Positions 51,410 to 61,613 are shown, counted from the first letter of the stretch. The stretch: DNA of 64,000 nucleotides from Desulfonatronum sp. SC1 (GCF_003046795.1 NZ_PZKN01000014.1:1-64000); one strand, 5' to 3'. A program made the numbers and translations. Notes: a model not told the origin generated them from the sequence alone.

Positions 51410-52918
51410 ATGAAGTCTCGTTTATTCAAAAATGACGTTTTCCGTTTGATCGGCTTTCTCACTGTGCTTGTGTCGGTATCCTTTTTTCTGACCGCCTGCT
51501 CCCGCAATGATGAACAACCAACTGTAAGCCATAGCCCACCCGCCGACTCGCTGGAACAGCATGTCGAAGACCTGACTGGCAGCCATACTCGTGTCACCTG
51601 GGTCCAGGACATTGGGGACGGGAGGGATACCTTTGCTCGTGGTGACCGGCTGCGCCTGATGGGGTTCGACTCACGGGACGGCCAGGGGAAGCGAGTCATC
51701 CTGGAGCAGCCTGCTAATTACACCAAGCCGATGATTACGCCTCACGGAGATCGCGTGGTGTACACGGATCGCACACAAGATGCTGTAATGGTCGTAGGGT
51801 TCGATGGAACCAATCAGAGGAAACTGGCCGAAGGCTCTGCTCTGGAAGTATGGGCTGAGCCCGGTAGTGGCCGGGAGTTTGTTTACGTCGGGACCGAAAT
51901 GACCCAGGACCGGGCACCCTCGTTCCACCGTGTTGATCGCATCCCGCTTGACGGTCTCTCAGCGCCGGAAAAGGTCTGGGACATGTCCCCGGTAACGGAG
52001 AACAACTTTCAACTCTCCATTGACGGCAGACTCGCCGGCGGCATGTTTCCCTGGTCGGATGCCGGCGTTGCCCGGCTACCCAACGGCGGCTGGACGCGTC
52101 TTGGCCGGGGATGCTGGGTCTCCCTCTCACCTGACGATCAACATTTGTTCTGGATGTTTGACGGAGCTCACCGCAATTTGAACATCATCCAGTACGGCAC
52201 GGATCGCCGCTGGCAGGTGAACATCAACAGCGCTCCCGGCATCGACGGCTATGAAGTCTACCACCCCCGCTGGTCCAACCACCCCAGAATCATGACCATG
52301 ACCGGCCCTTATACCGTTGGTGGCGGTGGCAACAAGATAGGAGGTGGCGGAACGGATGTTTCCGTGCACATTGGTCGTTTCAGCGAGGATTTCCAGCATA
52401 TTGAAGCATGGGTCCGCCTGACTGGAGATCAGTGGGCCGATTTCTATCCGGATGTCTGGACCCTCTCCGGGCTGGAACTGATCCTGGCCTACGACGCCGA
52501 AGCCGCTGTCTCTGGTGACGAAGTTGCTGTTGTGCCGGACGCGTCCCCCGCGACGGACACCATTGCGCATGATCAGGCCGTTTCTCCAGACGACGCCGTG
52601 GAAATCCTTGTGCGACTTCTTGAGGCCGTGGCGATTCCCACCCTTGAGGCCATCGCGCCCTACGACCGGGCGCTTGTAGCACACCGCTACGCCGTTGAGG
52701 ATGTCCGTTCCGGCACCTATGATCAGCAAGAGATGCTCATCGCGTACTGGGTCATTCGTGACGGTGCGATTCTTGACGATGCCCACCGATCCCCCGGAGA
52801 GACATTCCATCTGCTCGTTGAACCGTACGACGATCGTCCGGATCTGGAAGGGGAGCGCTTATCCATGGACAGCGACGCCTTGATGATCCCGCTGTTTTAT
52901 GAGGTTCAGCGACTGTAG
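51410..52918 (+). CDS. Lipoprotein with beta-propeller-like repeats
   Basis: 502 residues behind AGGAG. Signal peptide with lipobox LTAC (C30), followed by SRNDE, so likely outer-membrane sorted. The mature part has repeated short beta motifs of TolB/WD type (for example PMITPHGDRVVYTDR, FQLSIDGRLAGGMFP, SLSPDDQHLFWMFDG). The last 120 residues differ and may be helical. Function unknown; a surface scaffold or binding protein is likely. Confidence 0.75.
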   Translation: MKSRLFKNDVFRLIGFLTVLVSVSFFLTACSRNDEQPTVSHSPPADSLEQHVEDLTGSHTRVTWVQDIGDGRDTFARGDRLRLMGFDSRDGQGKRVILEQPANYTKPMITPHGDRVVYTDRTQDAVMVVGFDGTNQRKLAEGSALEVWAEPGSGREFVYVGTEMTQDRAPSFHRVDRIPLDGLSAPEKVWDMSPVTENNFQLSIDGRLAGGMFPWSDAGVARLPNGGWTRLGRGCWVSLSPDDQHLFWMFDGAHRNLNIIQYGTDRRWQVNINSAPGIDGYEVYHPRWSNHPRIMTMTGPYTVGGGGNKIGGGGTDVSVHIGRFSEDFQHIEAWVRLTGDQWADFYPDVWTLSGLELILAYDAEAAVSGDEVAVVPDASPATDTIAHDQAVSPDDAVEILVRLLEAVAIPTLEAIAPYDRALVAHRYAVEDVRSGTYDQQEMLIAYWVIRDGAILDDAHRSPGETFHLLVEPYDDRPDLEGERLSMDSDALMIPLFYEVQRL

Positions 52919-53975
52919 CCCACCCGCTTGTTTCTCGTTCAAAAAAAGCTTGACCGCGCCCGTGGCAAACGTACCCCCCAAGAAAACCCAGTTCGTTGTT
53001 CGGGTTGTCCTGAGCTTTGGCCTCCTTGCAATTCTGGCCTACAGCATCAACCTCCAGGATCTTGCTGGCCTGCTCCTGGGGGTTCGCCCCGAGTTTGTCC
53101 TGCTCGTCCTTGCAGCCCAGCTTGTGGACCGGTTGATCAACACCTGGAGGTGGCAAGTCATGTTACGGGCCCAAGGGGTGGTCCTACCCCTATGGCCGTT
53201 GTTTCGAATTCAGATGACCACCGGGTGCCTGGGGAGTTTTCTGCCGTCCAACGTAGGCGTGGACGTGCTGCGCATGATGGCCATCTCCAAGTGTACCGAC
53301 AGATCTATCCAGGCAGTGGCCGCGTCAGCCCTGGATCGTGGTCTTAATGTCGGCATCACATTGATCGTCGCCGCCATTGCTGGAATCTTCGCCGCCGGGC
53401 GGTATCTTCCCTGGTCCGTCGCCCTGGCCATGATTGTGTTATGCTTTGCTTTTTTTATCATTGGGCTTGTCTTCACCCGGCCCACTCTCTCCAGGATGCT
53501 TGGCCCCTTGATCAAACGCACCCTCGGCGTCGGCCTTTCCGAAAAACTGAAAACCATTTATCAGAGCTTTCTTGAGTACGGCCGACAGCCACGCATTCTT
53601 GCCCTGGCCTCGGCACTCACGCTGCTGATTTTGCTTGTTCGGGTCATGATCGTCTATCTTGAAGCTCTGGCCTTGAATATTCATATCGATTTTCTCGCTC
53701 TGGCCCTGGTCATGCCTCTGGCCTGGATCCTCCTCATGCTGCCGATCTCCGTTGGCGGTATCGGGTTGCAGGAAGGCGCGTTTTTCGCCGCCTTGCGAGG
53801 TCTTGGCGTCTCCGGTGCCGGGGCTGTAAGCATTTCCATCTTGGAGCATCTACTGAGCAGAATCGTCATCCTGCCCGGCTTCTACTTCTACCTCCGCGGC
53901 GGGCTCGTCGGGGCAAGAAAAGATGAAATCGTCCGCTGCGCATCAACGGTCTCGCAGCAAGACCGCCCGCTGTAG
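52899..53975 (+). CDS. Lysylphosphatidylglycerol synthase TM region/UPF0104 flippase-like protein
   Basis: Up to 358 residues; the ATG at 52899 overlaps the lipoprotein end by 20 bp, but a later start such as GTG 52962 is equally possible. Eight or so membrane segments with the family traits NTWRWQVMLRAQG, GCLGSFLPSNVGVDVLRMM and ISVGGIGLQEGAFFAALRGLGV. These AglD/MprF-N-type proteins are linked to lipid or lipid-linked sugar translocation. It could flip a glycolipid intermediate here. Confidence 0.83.
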   Translation: MRFSDCSPPACFSFKKSLTAPVANVPPKKTQFVVRVVLSFGLLAILAYSINLQDLAGLLLGVRPEFVLLVLAAQLVDRLINTWRWQVMLRAQGVVLPLWPLFRIQMTTGCLGSFLPSNVGVDVLRMMAISKCTDRSIQAVAASALDRGLNVGITLIVAAIAGIFAAGRYLPWSVALAMIVLCFAFFIIGLVFTRPTLSRMLGPLIKRTLGVGLSEKLKTIYQSFLEYGRQPRILALASALTLLILLVRVMIVYLEALALNIHIDFLALALVMPLAWILLMLPISVGGIGLQEGAFFAALRGLGVSGAGAVSISILEHLLSRIVILPGFYFYLRGGLVGARKDEIVRCASTVSQQDRPL

Positions 53976-54046
53976 GGTATCTCATCGGAATTTTATCCAG
54001 CAGCATTCCCATCAACCTTTCCACCAAACTCGACCGGATACGTGCC

Positions 54047-54727
54047 ATGCCACTCAACGCTCTGCGAAAATTGTCTTTCTTGGTCAAAAACCATCCGTTG
54101 GTTCGACCTGTTCTCGAACGGAACCGCTGGCTTGTCGCGGCCTATTTCGACTGGCGGTACCGCAAACCGGACACGTACAATTACTCCGCAAGTGAGGAAG
54201 AGCGGATCAAGCGGGAGCGCATCGCATCATTTCTGGGTGACCGCCACTACACCAACATTCTTGAGGTCGGTTGTGGAGAAGGGTACATGACCACGGTCCT
54301 GGCACCGCTGGGGGAGCGCCTTCTGGGAATTGATATTTCCAAGATCGCCGTGGAGCGAGCCAGACGGATGCATGCGGGCAACCCCCGTGTTTCATTTCTG
54401 AAGGCCGATGTGTTTACGTTTCGCCCCAAGGAAACGTATGACTTGATCACCTGCTCTGAAATACTTTGCTATCTGAACCTTGAACAGATCGACCAAGCTG
54501 TCCGCAACCTTATCGCGCACCTTGCCCCAGGCGGAAGATTACTGGCCGTCGATGTCTTTGCTTCCGGGGAATCGGAAGAGGGGCTGGAACTCAAAAAAAT
54601 CGGGGCCAGAACCATTCACCCCCTTCTGGAGGCGATTCCAGGGCTCACGAGCACCCAGGTACAGACCCACCCTGGCTACGAAATGATGCTGTTTGAAAAA
54701 ACAACCGCATCCGGATCCGACACGTGA
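54047..54727 (+). CDS. Class I SAM-dependent methyltransferase
   Basis: 226 residues. Motif I ILEVGCGEGYM, motif II LLGIDISKIAVERAR, and YDLITCSEILCYLN; ends with a LLAVDVF segment. Resembles small-molecule O- or N-methyltransferases (UbiE/NodS-like). The next gene starts at a GTGA overlap, so the two are coupled. Confidence 0.84.
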   Translation: MPLNALRKLSFLVKNHPLVRPVLERNRWLVAAYFDWRYRKPDTYNYSASEEERIKRERIASFLGDRHYTNILEVGCGEGYMTTVLAPLGERLLGIDISKIAVERARRMHAGNPRVSFLKADVFTFRPKETYDLITCSEILCYLNLEQIDQAVRNLIAHLAPGGRLLAVDVFASGESEEGLELKKIGARTIHPLLEAIPGLTSTQVQTHPGYEMMLFEKTTASGSDT

Positions 54728-55752
54728 CAGAATCATTGCCGCGTGTCAGCGTCGTGATTATCAACTACAACGGCGTGGACAGGTTGGAGCAAACTCTCCA
54801 CGCCGTTGAGCTGCTTGCCTACCCGGAGGTGGCCGAAGTTGTCGTCGTCGATGACGGTTCTTCCGACGGAAGCCAATTCCTGGTCAGAGAACGATTCCCC
54901 CACATCCGACTCGTTGAACTGGGACAGAACCAGGGGGCCGCAGCGGCTCGCAACAGGGCGCTTGCCGAGGCTGGCAGCGAGCTCATTTTTCTCCTGGACA
55001 ACGATATCGTCGTTGAACCGGATTGTCTCAGCCATCTGGTCCGGGCCAAACAGAAGGTCCCCCATGCCGGAGCCGTGCACCCAACCATCATCGATCAACA
55101 TGACCCCCGGTTGTCCGCCCACTACAACGGGGGCTTCATCCATTACCTGTGCGCCTATATTCCCAAGGACCAGGTGGAAGAGGACCACGCCGTTTACGAC
55201 GTGGTCTCCGGAGGGGCCCTGCTGCTGGAAAAATCCCTTGCGGAGCGGATAGGCGGGTTTGACGAGGCGTATGTCTTCAACTGGGAAGACGGGGATTTCT
55301 TGTTTCGCTTGACCCTTACCGGCCGTCCCTGCTTGAATGTCACTGCGGCAAAGGTCACGCACACCGCTGCGCCGCGCGGCACCTCCAAGGCCTTTTTTCA
55401 GGTCCGCAACAGGTGGTTTTTCATCATCAAGATGTATGGCTGGCGGACCATCGCGCTGAGCGCCCCGGCGCTGATTGTTTTCGAGTGCTCGCAGTTCCTT
55501 TTCCTGCTGCTTAAGGGAGCGGGGAAGGAATACGTTACCGGAACATGGGCCGCCGCGCGCCAGCTTCCCGAACTGCTCCGCAAGCGACGGGCCGTACACC
55601 TGCTCAAAGTCGCTCATGACAGAGACGTCTTGCGTTCCGGCGACCTCTACGTCCCCCCGCAGCTTCTGAACAACCCCGTGCTCAGAGTCTTCAAGCGGGC
55701 CTATGTCGGCTTTTTTAATGTCTATTGGCTCCTGATCCGGAAATTCGTCTAA
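54724..55752 (+). CDS. GT2 glycosyltransferase (WbbL/rhamnosyltransferase-like)
   Basis: 342 residues, GTG start overlapping the previous stop. VVIINYNGVDRL, VVDDGSSDGS, FLLDNDIVVEP (DxD-like) and FNWEDGDFLFRL motifs fit non-processive GT2 enzymes of the rhamnosyltransferase type. One hydrophobic segment near residues 240-260 may bind the membrane. Transfers a sugar onto a lipid-linked acceptor. Confidence 0.87.
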   Translation: MTESLPRVSVVIINYNGVDRLEQTLHAVELLAYPEVAEVVVVDDGSSDGSQFLVRERFPHIRLVELGQNQGAAAARNRALAEAGSELIFLLDNDIVVEPDCLSHLVRAKQKVPHAGAVHPTIIDQHDPRLSAHYNGGFIHYLCAYIPKDQVEEDHAVYDVVSGGALLLEKSLAERIGGFDEAYVFNWEDGDFLFRLTLTGRPCLNVTAAKVTHTAAPRGTSKAFFQVRNRWFFIIKMYGWRTIALSAPALIVFECSQFLFLLLKGAGKEYVTGTWAAARQLPELLRKRRAVHLLKVAHDRDVLRSGDLYVPPQLLNNPVLRVFKRAYVGFFNVYWLLIRKFV

Positions 55753-55869
55753 ACTGTTCCCTTGCATTCCGCCAGCAGCTACAGCGCGCCCCCTATCCCG
55801 ACAGCGTTGGTACGACCAGGTTCACAACATCCACAACGTCACTTGGAACGTTTTCCCTGATTTCGCAGC

Positions 55870-56658
55870 ATGCCCAAGACCATGGTTTCCGTCCTCTTAG
55901 CGCTCCTTGTCCTATCATTGTTCATCAGTGTCCTGCTTGCCCGGCAGTGCTGGAACTCTTACCATTCCCTGCATATAGCCCGGCTCGACACCCTTGGACA
56001 ACTTACTTTCCCGGAAGAGGAAAAACCTCAATCCGAGATCGGGCCTGCCGTGCTCTTTTTTGGAGATTCCCGTGCCGCGGCATGGCCATCTCCAGATCTC
56101 TCTCAAGAAGGCTTTCGAATCATCAATCGTGGAATCGGTGGGCAGACCACGGCACAGGTCAGATCTCGTTTTGAGCGCCATGTTTTGGGACTGGACGTGG
56201 ACGTGCTGATCCTTCAGGTGGGCGTGAACGATCTCCGAGCCATAGCGGCCTTTCCTCACCAGCGCGAGGTTATTCTGCAGGAAACCGTTACGAATATCGG
56301 CTGGATGGTGGAACGTGCAACGGAAAACGACATCCATGTCGTTTTGTCCACGATCTTCCCCCTAGGAAAACTCTGGCTGCCGCGGAAACTGCTGTTGTCA
56401 GACACCGTATCCACGGCGATCCAGGAGGTGAATGGCCACCTCAAGGCCATGGGGGGGGCTTCCGTAACCCTGCTGGATACGGAAACGATACTGGCTGGCA
56501 ATGACGGAGAGGTTCTCCGAGCGTACCGGGAAGATTACCTGCACATCAATAGCCGGGGATATGCGGCATTGAACCATGAACTGGCCGGAATCATTCAAGA
56601 CCTTGTGTTCCGCGCCGATCCCATGACGATGGACGCCATGGACATTGGGAATCAGTAG
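55870..56658 (+). CDS. Membrane-anchored SGNH/GDSL hydrolase
   Basis: 262 residues with an N-terminal anchor (about 5-25), FFGDSRAAAWP (nucleophile Ser), GIGGQTTAQV, LQVGVND and DYLHINSRGY (catalytic His; an Asp three residues earlier in EDYLH). Lacks the Gly-rich Arg tail of the two duplicated SGNH genes. It converges with the deacetylase gene, overlapping by 7 bp. Possibly an acetyl-esterase on periplasmic glycan. Confidence 0.85.
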   Translation: MPKTMVSVLLALLVLSLFISVLLARQCWNSYHSLHIARLDTLGQLTFPEEEKPQSEIGPAVLFFGDSRAAAWPSPDLSQEGFRIINRGIGGQTTAQVRSRFERHVLGLDVDVLILQVGVNDLRAIAAFPHQREVILQETVTNIGWMVERATENDIHVVLSTIFPLGKLWLPRKLLLSDTVSTAIQEVNGHLKAMGGASVTLLDTETILAGNDGEVLRAYREDYLHINSRGYAALNHELAGIIQDLVFRADPMTMDAMDIGNQ

Positions 56659-57779
56659 ATTTCCCGCTTGGTCATCCGGCGAACGAGCTTATGCGCGAAC
56701 ACGCTGGCAAGCGAATGCCGCCCTTTGCCTGGAAGGCGAAAGAGATAGTCGTCCTTGAGGCGGGGGATGGAAAAGGGATCAATTTCTGGGCAGGCCAGGG
56801 GAACCCCAGGAAGCGGCCCCAGGAAATTTGTCACATATCCAGCCTCCCAGCTCAATTCGCGAGCCACTCTTCCGGCAATGCACCAAGGAAAGGCCACATG
56901 CCGGACAGGTTTTTGCAAACGCTCCTCCAGCACTGTTCGAGAAGCCTTGAGGCTCGAAAAGATTGCGTTTCGTTGTTCAAAATTTGATTCGTACCGTTCC
57001 CCTTTCTCGGTCTCAGCGCCCTCCCATACCCTGTATAGCTCGCATTTCCACCCTGGCCGTTGAAAAAACAGCTCACCTCCGTGGTTTTTAACATGCTGGA
57101 CGCAGGCCCTACGTCGACGCACGGAATCGAAGTACCGTGGATCGTCATCCATTCGTGAACCAAATGCATAGATCGGCATCCCCAGCTCCCGGATCTGCAG
57201 TTGGCCATCCTGCTCATCTCCCACTGTGGGCATATCCAGCTTGAGGTCATCGTCAAGCATACCGGGCCGAAGGAAATCCAGCACTCGCGGACTGGTAAAT
57301 ATCCGCTCATGGTGCATGGTGTGGGATTGCATATCCACGACACCTGACGCCTGCATTTCTCGAACTTCCGCCCAGGTCAGCCATTGCTTTCCCTGTGTGG
57401 TGGTATTTCGGGAATCAAGAATCCGACTCGGGACAAGAAAAGCCACGGCCTTGAAGCCGTATTTTTTGAGCAGCGGAAAGGCCGTATGGTAGAGGCTATG
57501 CTCTCCATCATCAAAGGTGAGCACGACACCAGGCCCCCGCAACTGGATTCGACGCTGGAGAAACAGGTACAGTTCTTCGGCATCAAGGACTTGGTAGCAG
57601 TTATCCCGCAGAAATCTCAACTGCGCTTCGAAGATAGCTCTGTCCACAGTATGCAGCATGAATATAGCCACGGAATTGTTTTTCATTTCCTGTGGAGAGG
57701 AGGAAGTTATAAAGCCAGGATATCGGTTGCCCAGATAAAATTTCAACTCGCCAAGAATTGAATTCAAAGAATGTAACAT
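56652..57779 (-). CDS. Polysaccharide deacetylase (NodB-fold)
   Basis: 375 residues; GAGGCG about 9 nt before ATG 57779. NodB motif 1 is VVLTFDDGE (D90, D91) and motif 2 is QSHTMHHE (H153, H157), giving the metal Asp-His-His set. No obvious signal peptide. The C-terminal part after about residue 200 is longer than the minimal domain. It would remove N-acetyl groups from an amino sugar on a glycan or lipid-linked sugar. Lies 34 bp after the big membrane protein on the same strand. Confidence 0.88.
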   Translation of the reverse strand: MLHSLNSILGELKFYLGNRYPGFITSSSPQEMKNNSVAIFMLHTVDRAIFEAQLRFLRDNCYQVLDAEELYLFLQRRIQLRGPGVVLTFDDGEHSLYHTAFPLLKKYGFKAVAFLVPSRILDSRNTTTQGKQWLTWAEVREMQASGVVDMQSHTMHHERIFTSPRVLDFLRPGMLDDDLKLDMPTVGDEQDGQLQIRELGMPIYAFGSRMDDDPRYFDSVRRRRACVQHVKNHGGELFFQRPGWKCELYRVWEGAETEKGERYESNFEQRNAIFSSLKASRTVLEERLQKPVRHVAFPWCIAGRVARELSWEAGYVTNFLGPLPGVPLACPEIDPFSIPRLKDDYLFRLPGKGRHSLASVFAHKLVRRMTKREIY

Positions 57780-57813
57780 CTTTATACGCCTCTATATCGA
57801 ATCGACCTGGCAG

Positions 57814-60372
57814 TCATTGTCTTAAAATAGTTAGCCCATCTATGCGCAAATCCGAGGCTCCGAAGTAAACCAGCGAGAAGCTCAGTGGAAGGTTGTTCTG
57901 GATATCTAGTGAAAATTCTAAATCCTCTCCTGCAATAAGCTCATAGACGGGTCCTTTTTTCGTATTCCAATCAAGCTCGACATGCAGAACTCCAAGCCGC
58001 GTCCCTGGAAGAGAATTATCTTCAAAAGCCAATTTAATGGCATAGTTGCCCGGAGCCATTGGCATTCTCGGTCCATAAAATAATATTCTCTTTTCTTCGT
58101 GGGACCGGCGGAAAACAACTTGTTCGTTTTTCAGGTCGGTGTACCCTGCTCGGAAAAATAGAGGTGCCGCCAGTTCAACTGATTGCCCTGGATTAAGAAA
58201 GCGCCAACGGCCTCCAGTAAGCAGCGCCATGTCCAGGTCGATTTCCCCTTCGTGAAGCTGCAGGTGCAAGGTGACCTGGGAGAATGTCTCTAGGGGAGCA
58301 TGGGCAGTGAACCAATCCCATTCTCCTGACTCCACGCGAACCATCTTCTCTGAAAGGACCTCCCCGTCATCATTATGCACCCTGGCCAGGAGAAGACCAT
58401 TTCCTCTGGCCCGGACAAGATAGCGAAGTTCCGGGGCCGGCGGTGTCGCGGTCAAGGGAAGCGTTACTGAGGAATCAGACGATTGCAAATTCACAAACGT
58501 CCAACCACTGGCCTCCTCATCGTCCCTCAAAGTTCCCCCAGTCCTTCGAGCGTTTTCCATTGCAAACAGTCTGGCTGGAAACAACGGCTTCTTCTCAAAA
58601 TCAGATTCAGGATATTGCTGCGAGGAGCATTGACGATCCAGGATGCGAAAAGCCCATACAGGTCCATCTTGAGCCAAAAACTCTAAGCAAGGATGGTTTA
58701 GATACGTTCGCAGCAAATAGGATACGGGAAATGGTGCAACTTTTTCAGGATAAATGTCCTCATGCACCAAAAGGTGACGAATCCCCCTGGATTGGAGATT
58801 CTCGATCTGATCTTCGCTCAAATAGCCTTGATTGACACTCTCAAAGCGTCTGAACACATCCTCAAAATACGCCATGTCTATGGCTGGCGTGTATCCGTTG
58901 ATCATCCTGATTCGATACGTGATGGCGTAGTGCTGATAAATGGAACCGAAATGGCTATCTCCGGGCCAAAGTGTTACTATGAACGCGCGGGGGAAGATAC
59001 CCATTTCATTGGCATCATCGACCACGGCTTGATAAGCATGCTGTTCATTTTCCAGGTAGGATAACGTGGGACTCGGCAAAAGCAGATAGCTTCCAATCAC
59101 AACTCCCCCCACCCCTCCGATGCAAACGGTTCTCCACCAAGCATGTCGCGGCCCGATGCGAACCACTGCATACAATGCCAATGCCCCGCCCAGGGCCAAA
59201 AGGGTTGGCATGAGCGTGAATATTTTCCCAGCTTGGCGGATCATGGCATAATGAGGAATCACTTCTCGAACGAGCGCGAAAAGACCGCCACTGCGTAAGC
59301 CATGCGGTCCAAGGGCCAGAAGGGCAATCCCTGCGATACCCCCCAGAAGAAATATCCAAAATAGCATGTTCCGCCATTGCGTCCGTGGGTTCCGCAGAAA
59401 CATCGACACAAAGGCCAGACTGCCTAAGACCATCAGGATCGGAAAAGTGATCCCCACATGAACCTGGTTGGATATTCCTTGGGCTTCCCAGGAAAGAAAG
59501 CCGCTTTTTTGCGGTGAAAAAAGTCCCACCTCCCTCAAATCCCTTCCGCTCCCCATATGTGTATCCTCAAGAGAGGCAGACTGCGAGGTAACGGCAAAGA
59601 CCAGCACAACCATAATTACGGCGAGAGGAAGCATTGCTCGTGCGATCACCAGCACACGCCCACGCAGTTGCATAACCACACGCGGTTCGGCGATAACGGA
59701 CATTACACACCATCCGGGCAGAAGCAGGCAACTGAAAAAAAAGACATGCAAATCCGCGAAAAATGCCATCATTACGGAGAGACCCGCCAGGAACCCGCCA
59801 AAAATATTACCGTCACGAATGGCCATGTCCAGGCCAAGAAGCAACAACGGAACCCACATCATGGCGTACCCAGCAGGGCTTGCATCGAACAATTGCATCC
59901 ATCGAAACGGCAGGGCTATTGCAAAGACACTGAATAGGGCAACAACCCACTCATCTTTCACGTACCGACGCAAAAACAACCATGTTGCCAATAAAGATAC
60001 CCATAGGGAAACTAGCCCCGCGACATTCATCCCGAACGCCTGCCCACCGATGAGCGCTCCGGCCGTGTAAATCAGCGAAAATGGAACATAATACCCGCCG
60101 GGAAGATACCTATCCGTGTCATTTCCTGTGTTGAATTCGTAGAGATTGTAAAACAGGGGCGTACCTCCTGTGACCCATTCCTTGACCAGTTGAAAATAGT
60201 ACAGCAACTGCAAGGCATCTGAAGGTACCATGTGGCGCACGGATTGGTCTGCCCCCCCGTGAGCCGATATAGCTACAGCGGTTGTCAAATGCATGGGCAG
60301 CGGCCATGACAGGACACACCAGACAATGAGACTCAAAACAAAACTTGCAGGAATCAGTATAACTGTTTTCAT
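57814..60372 (-). CDS. Very large polytopic membrane protein, GT-C or YfhO-like
   Basis: 852 residues from ATG 60372. About twelve hydrophobic segments cover residues 5-440; the first periplasmic loop has the acidic EFNTGNDTDRYLPGGYY. The C-terminal 400 residues are soluble and beta-rich with no recognised domain. The topology matches GT-C membrane glycosyltransferases and YfhO-type proteins. It precedes the deacetylase on the minus strand, so the pair may act on the same sugar. Confidence 0.68.
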   Translation of the reverse strand: MKTVILIPASFVLSLIVWCVLSWPLPMHLTTAVAISAHGGADQSVRHMVPSDALQLLYYFQLVKEWVTGGTPLFYNLYEFNTGNDTDRYLPGGYYVPFSLIYTAGALIGGQAFGMNVAGLVSLWVSLLATWLFLRRYVKDEWVVALFSVFAIALPFRWMQLFDASPAGYAMMWVPLLLLGLDMAIRDGNIFGGFLAGLSVMMAFFADLHVFFFSCLLLPGWCVMSVIAEPRVVMQLRGRVLVIARAMLPLAVIMVVLVFAVTSQSASLEDTHMGSGRDLREVGLFSPQKSGFLSWEAQGISNQVHVGITFPILMVLGSLAFVSMFLRNPRTQWRNMLFWIFLLGGIAGIALLALGPHGLRSGGLFALVREVIPHYAMIRQAGKIFTLMPTLLALGGALALYAVVRIGPRHAWWRTVCIGGVGGVVIGSYLLLPSPTLSYLENEQHAYQAVVDDANEMGIFPRAFIVTLWPGDSHFGSIYQHYAITYRIRMINGYTPAIDMAYFEDVFRRFESVNQGYLSEDQIENLQSRGIRHLLVHEDIYPEKVAPFPVSYLLRTYLNHPCLEFLAQDGPVWAFRILDRQCSSQQYPESDFEKKPLFPARLFAMENARRTGGTLRDDEEASGWTFVNLQSSDSSVTLPLTATPPAPELRYLVRARGNGLLLARVHNDDGEVLSEKMVRVESGEWDWFTAHAPLETFSQVTLHLQLHEGEIDLDMALLTGGRWRFLNPGQSVELAAPLFFRAGYTDLKNEQVVFRRSHEEKRILFYGPRMPMAPGNYAIKLAFEDNSLPGTRLGVLHVELDWNTKKGPVYELIAGEDLEFSLDIQNNLPLSFSLVYFGASDLRIDGLTILRQ

Positions 60373-60551
60373 GACATATAAACTTCTTGAGCTACATAAA
60401 CTCAACATTGGTGCTGCACACTTGCAATTTTTACGTGTCTATCAATAGCGGTGATCTGGCTATACTATGTTTTGTCGACTACTACCTACTAACCTTTCTA
60501 TGAATATTGCAAATCTAAGCAAAACCTTTCTCCTGACAACTATTTAATTTT
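60373..60551. promoter_or_regulatory. AT-rich upstream region with a possible sigma70-like promoter
   Basis: A 179-bp AT-rich stretch between two minus-strand genes. On the minus strand TTGTCA (60539-60534) and TAGATT (60517-60512) are 16 bp apart and could form a -35/-10 pair for the large membrane protein, leaving a leader of about 130 nt. Weak prediction. Confidence 0.3.
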
Positions 60552-61613
60552 TTAAGGTATCAAATATTGACGAATATTGATTTCCGGCCATGAAACCACG
60601 GCCTCTCGCAAGTGTTCCGGCAATACTGCCGTGGCCCCGATCTGCCCGACAACGACTCCCGCCGCGTAATTTGCCAGGAGGCAACCCGTCAAGGATTCCA
60701 ATCCCGCGGCCAAGGACAAACCCAGCACGGCAATGACGGTATCCCCGGCGCCGGTCACATCATAGACCTTTCTGGCGGCTGTAGGAATGTGAACGGCTTG
60801 GTGGGGCGAACGAAACAGCAACATCCCCTTGGCCCCCAACGTGATCAACAGTTCCCGGCTTTCAAGCTCGCCCATCAGTCGCTGTCCCGCGGCGAACACG
60901 TCCTTGCTCAGGCTGTCGCCCCCCCCACCGTCGAGCCGCACAGTGCTTTCGACCCCGGCTTCCTTGGTGTTTGGGGTGAGCAGGTCGACGCCGCGATACG
61001 CGGGATAGTTCTCCGGTTTCGGATCCACGATGATCAGGAGTTCGTGGGGCATCGATTCACGGATTCTTCGCAACCTGTCCATGACCGGCCCGGAAACCAA
61101 GCCTTTGCCATAATCAGAGACGATCAGCACCCTGCACTTCTCGAGCGCCTCTCCGACGCCGTGCAGGAGGTTGTTCATGCCGTCGGCGGATGGCACGCAC
61201 GCGGATTCCCGGTCAATCCGGACGATCTGTTGCTGTTGGGCGATGACTCGGGTCTTGCGGGTTGTGGGTCGTTCACATTCTTGAATGCAGCCATCCTCAA
61301 TGCCGTGTTCCCGAAACATCTCGCGCATCCGCTCACCAGAGCCGTCGCCCCCCAAAAAACCGAACAAACTAGCCCGCCCTCCCAGGGCGGTAATATTTTT
61401 CGCGACATTTCCAGCTCCGCCGAGTCGATATTCCTCGTTTTCAATTCGGACGACAGGCACCGGAGCCTCCGGAGATATCCGCTCCACGGCTCCGAATATG
61501 TACTCGTCCAACATGACGTCGCCGATGATGACCACGGTGTTGCCAGCCAATTTGTCTATACTCGCGAGCAAGTCTTCCGGCTTGTAGGATGTGTTTTCGA
61601 AGGAGGAGTTCAT
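60552..61613 (-). CDS. rfaE1: D-glycero-beta-D-manno-heptose-7-phosphate kinase (HldE/RfaE kinase domain)
   Basis: 353 residues from ATG 61613; the longer frame to 61715 reads as non-coding. PfkB/ribokinase fold with GDVMLDEYIFG, GGAGNVAKN and the catalytic GAGDT (D291). HldE N-terminal domains phosphorylate heptose-7-phosphate at O1 in LPS inner-core synthesis. The nucleotidyltransferase domain of bifunctional HldE is absent, so a separate RfaE2 must exist elsewhere. It lies 82 bp downstream of parB. Confidence 0.88.
   Translation of the reverse strand: MNSSFENTSYKPEDLLASIDKLAGNTVVIIGDVMLDEYIFGAVERISPEAPVPVVRIENEEYRLGGAGNVAKNITALGGRASLFGFLGGDGSGERMREMFREHGIEDGCIQECERPTTRKTRVIAQQQQIVRIDRESACVPSADGMNNLLHGVGEALEKCRVLIVSDYGKGLVSGPVMDRLRRIRESMPHELLIIVDPKPENYPAYRGVDLLTPNTKEAGVESTVRLDGGGGDSLSKDVFAAGQRLMGELESRELLITLGAKGMLLFRSPHQAVHIPTAARKVYDVTGAGDTVIAVLGLSLAAGLESLTGCLLANYAAGVVVGQIGATAVLPEHLREAVVSWPEINIRQYLIP

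Noticed and set aside
54733-55767. 344-codon minus-strand frame opposite the GT2 gene
   Set aside because: Antisense shadow with no motifs; GT2 motifs are on the plus strand.
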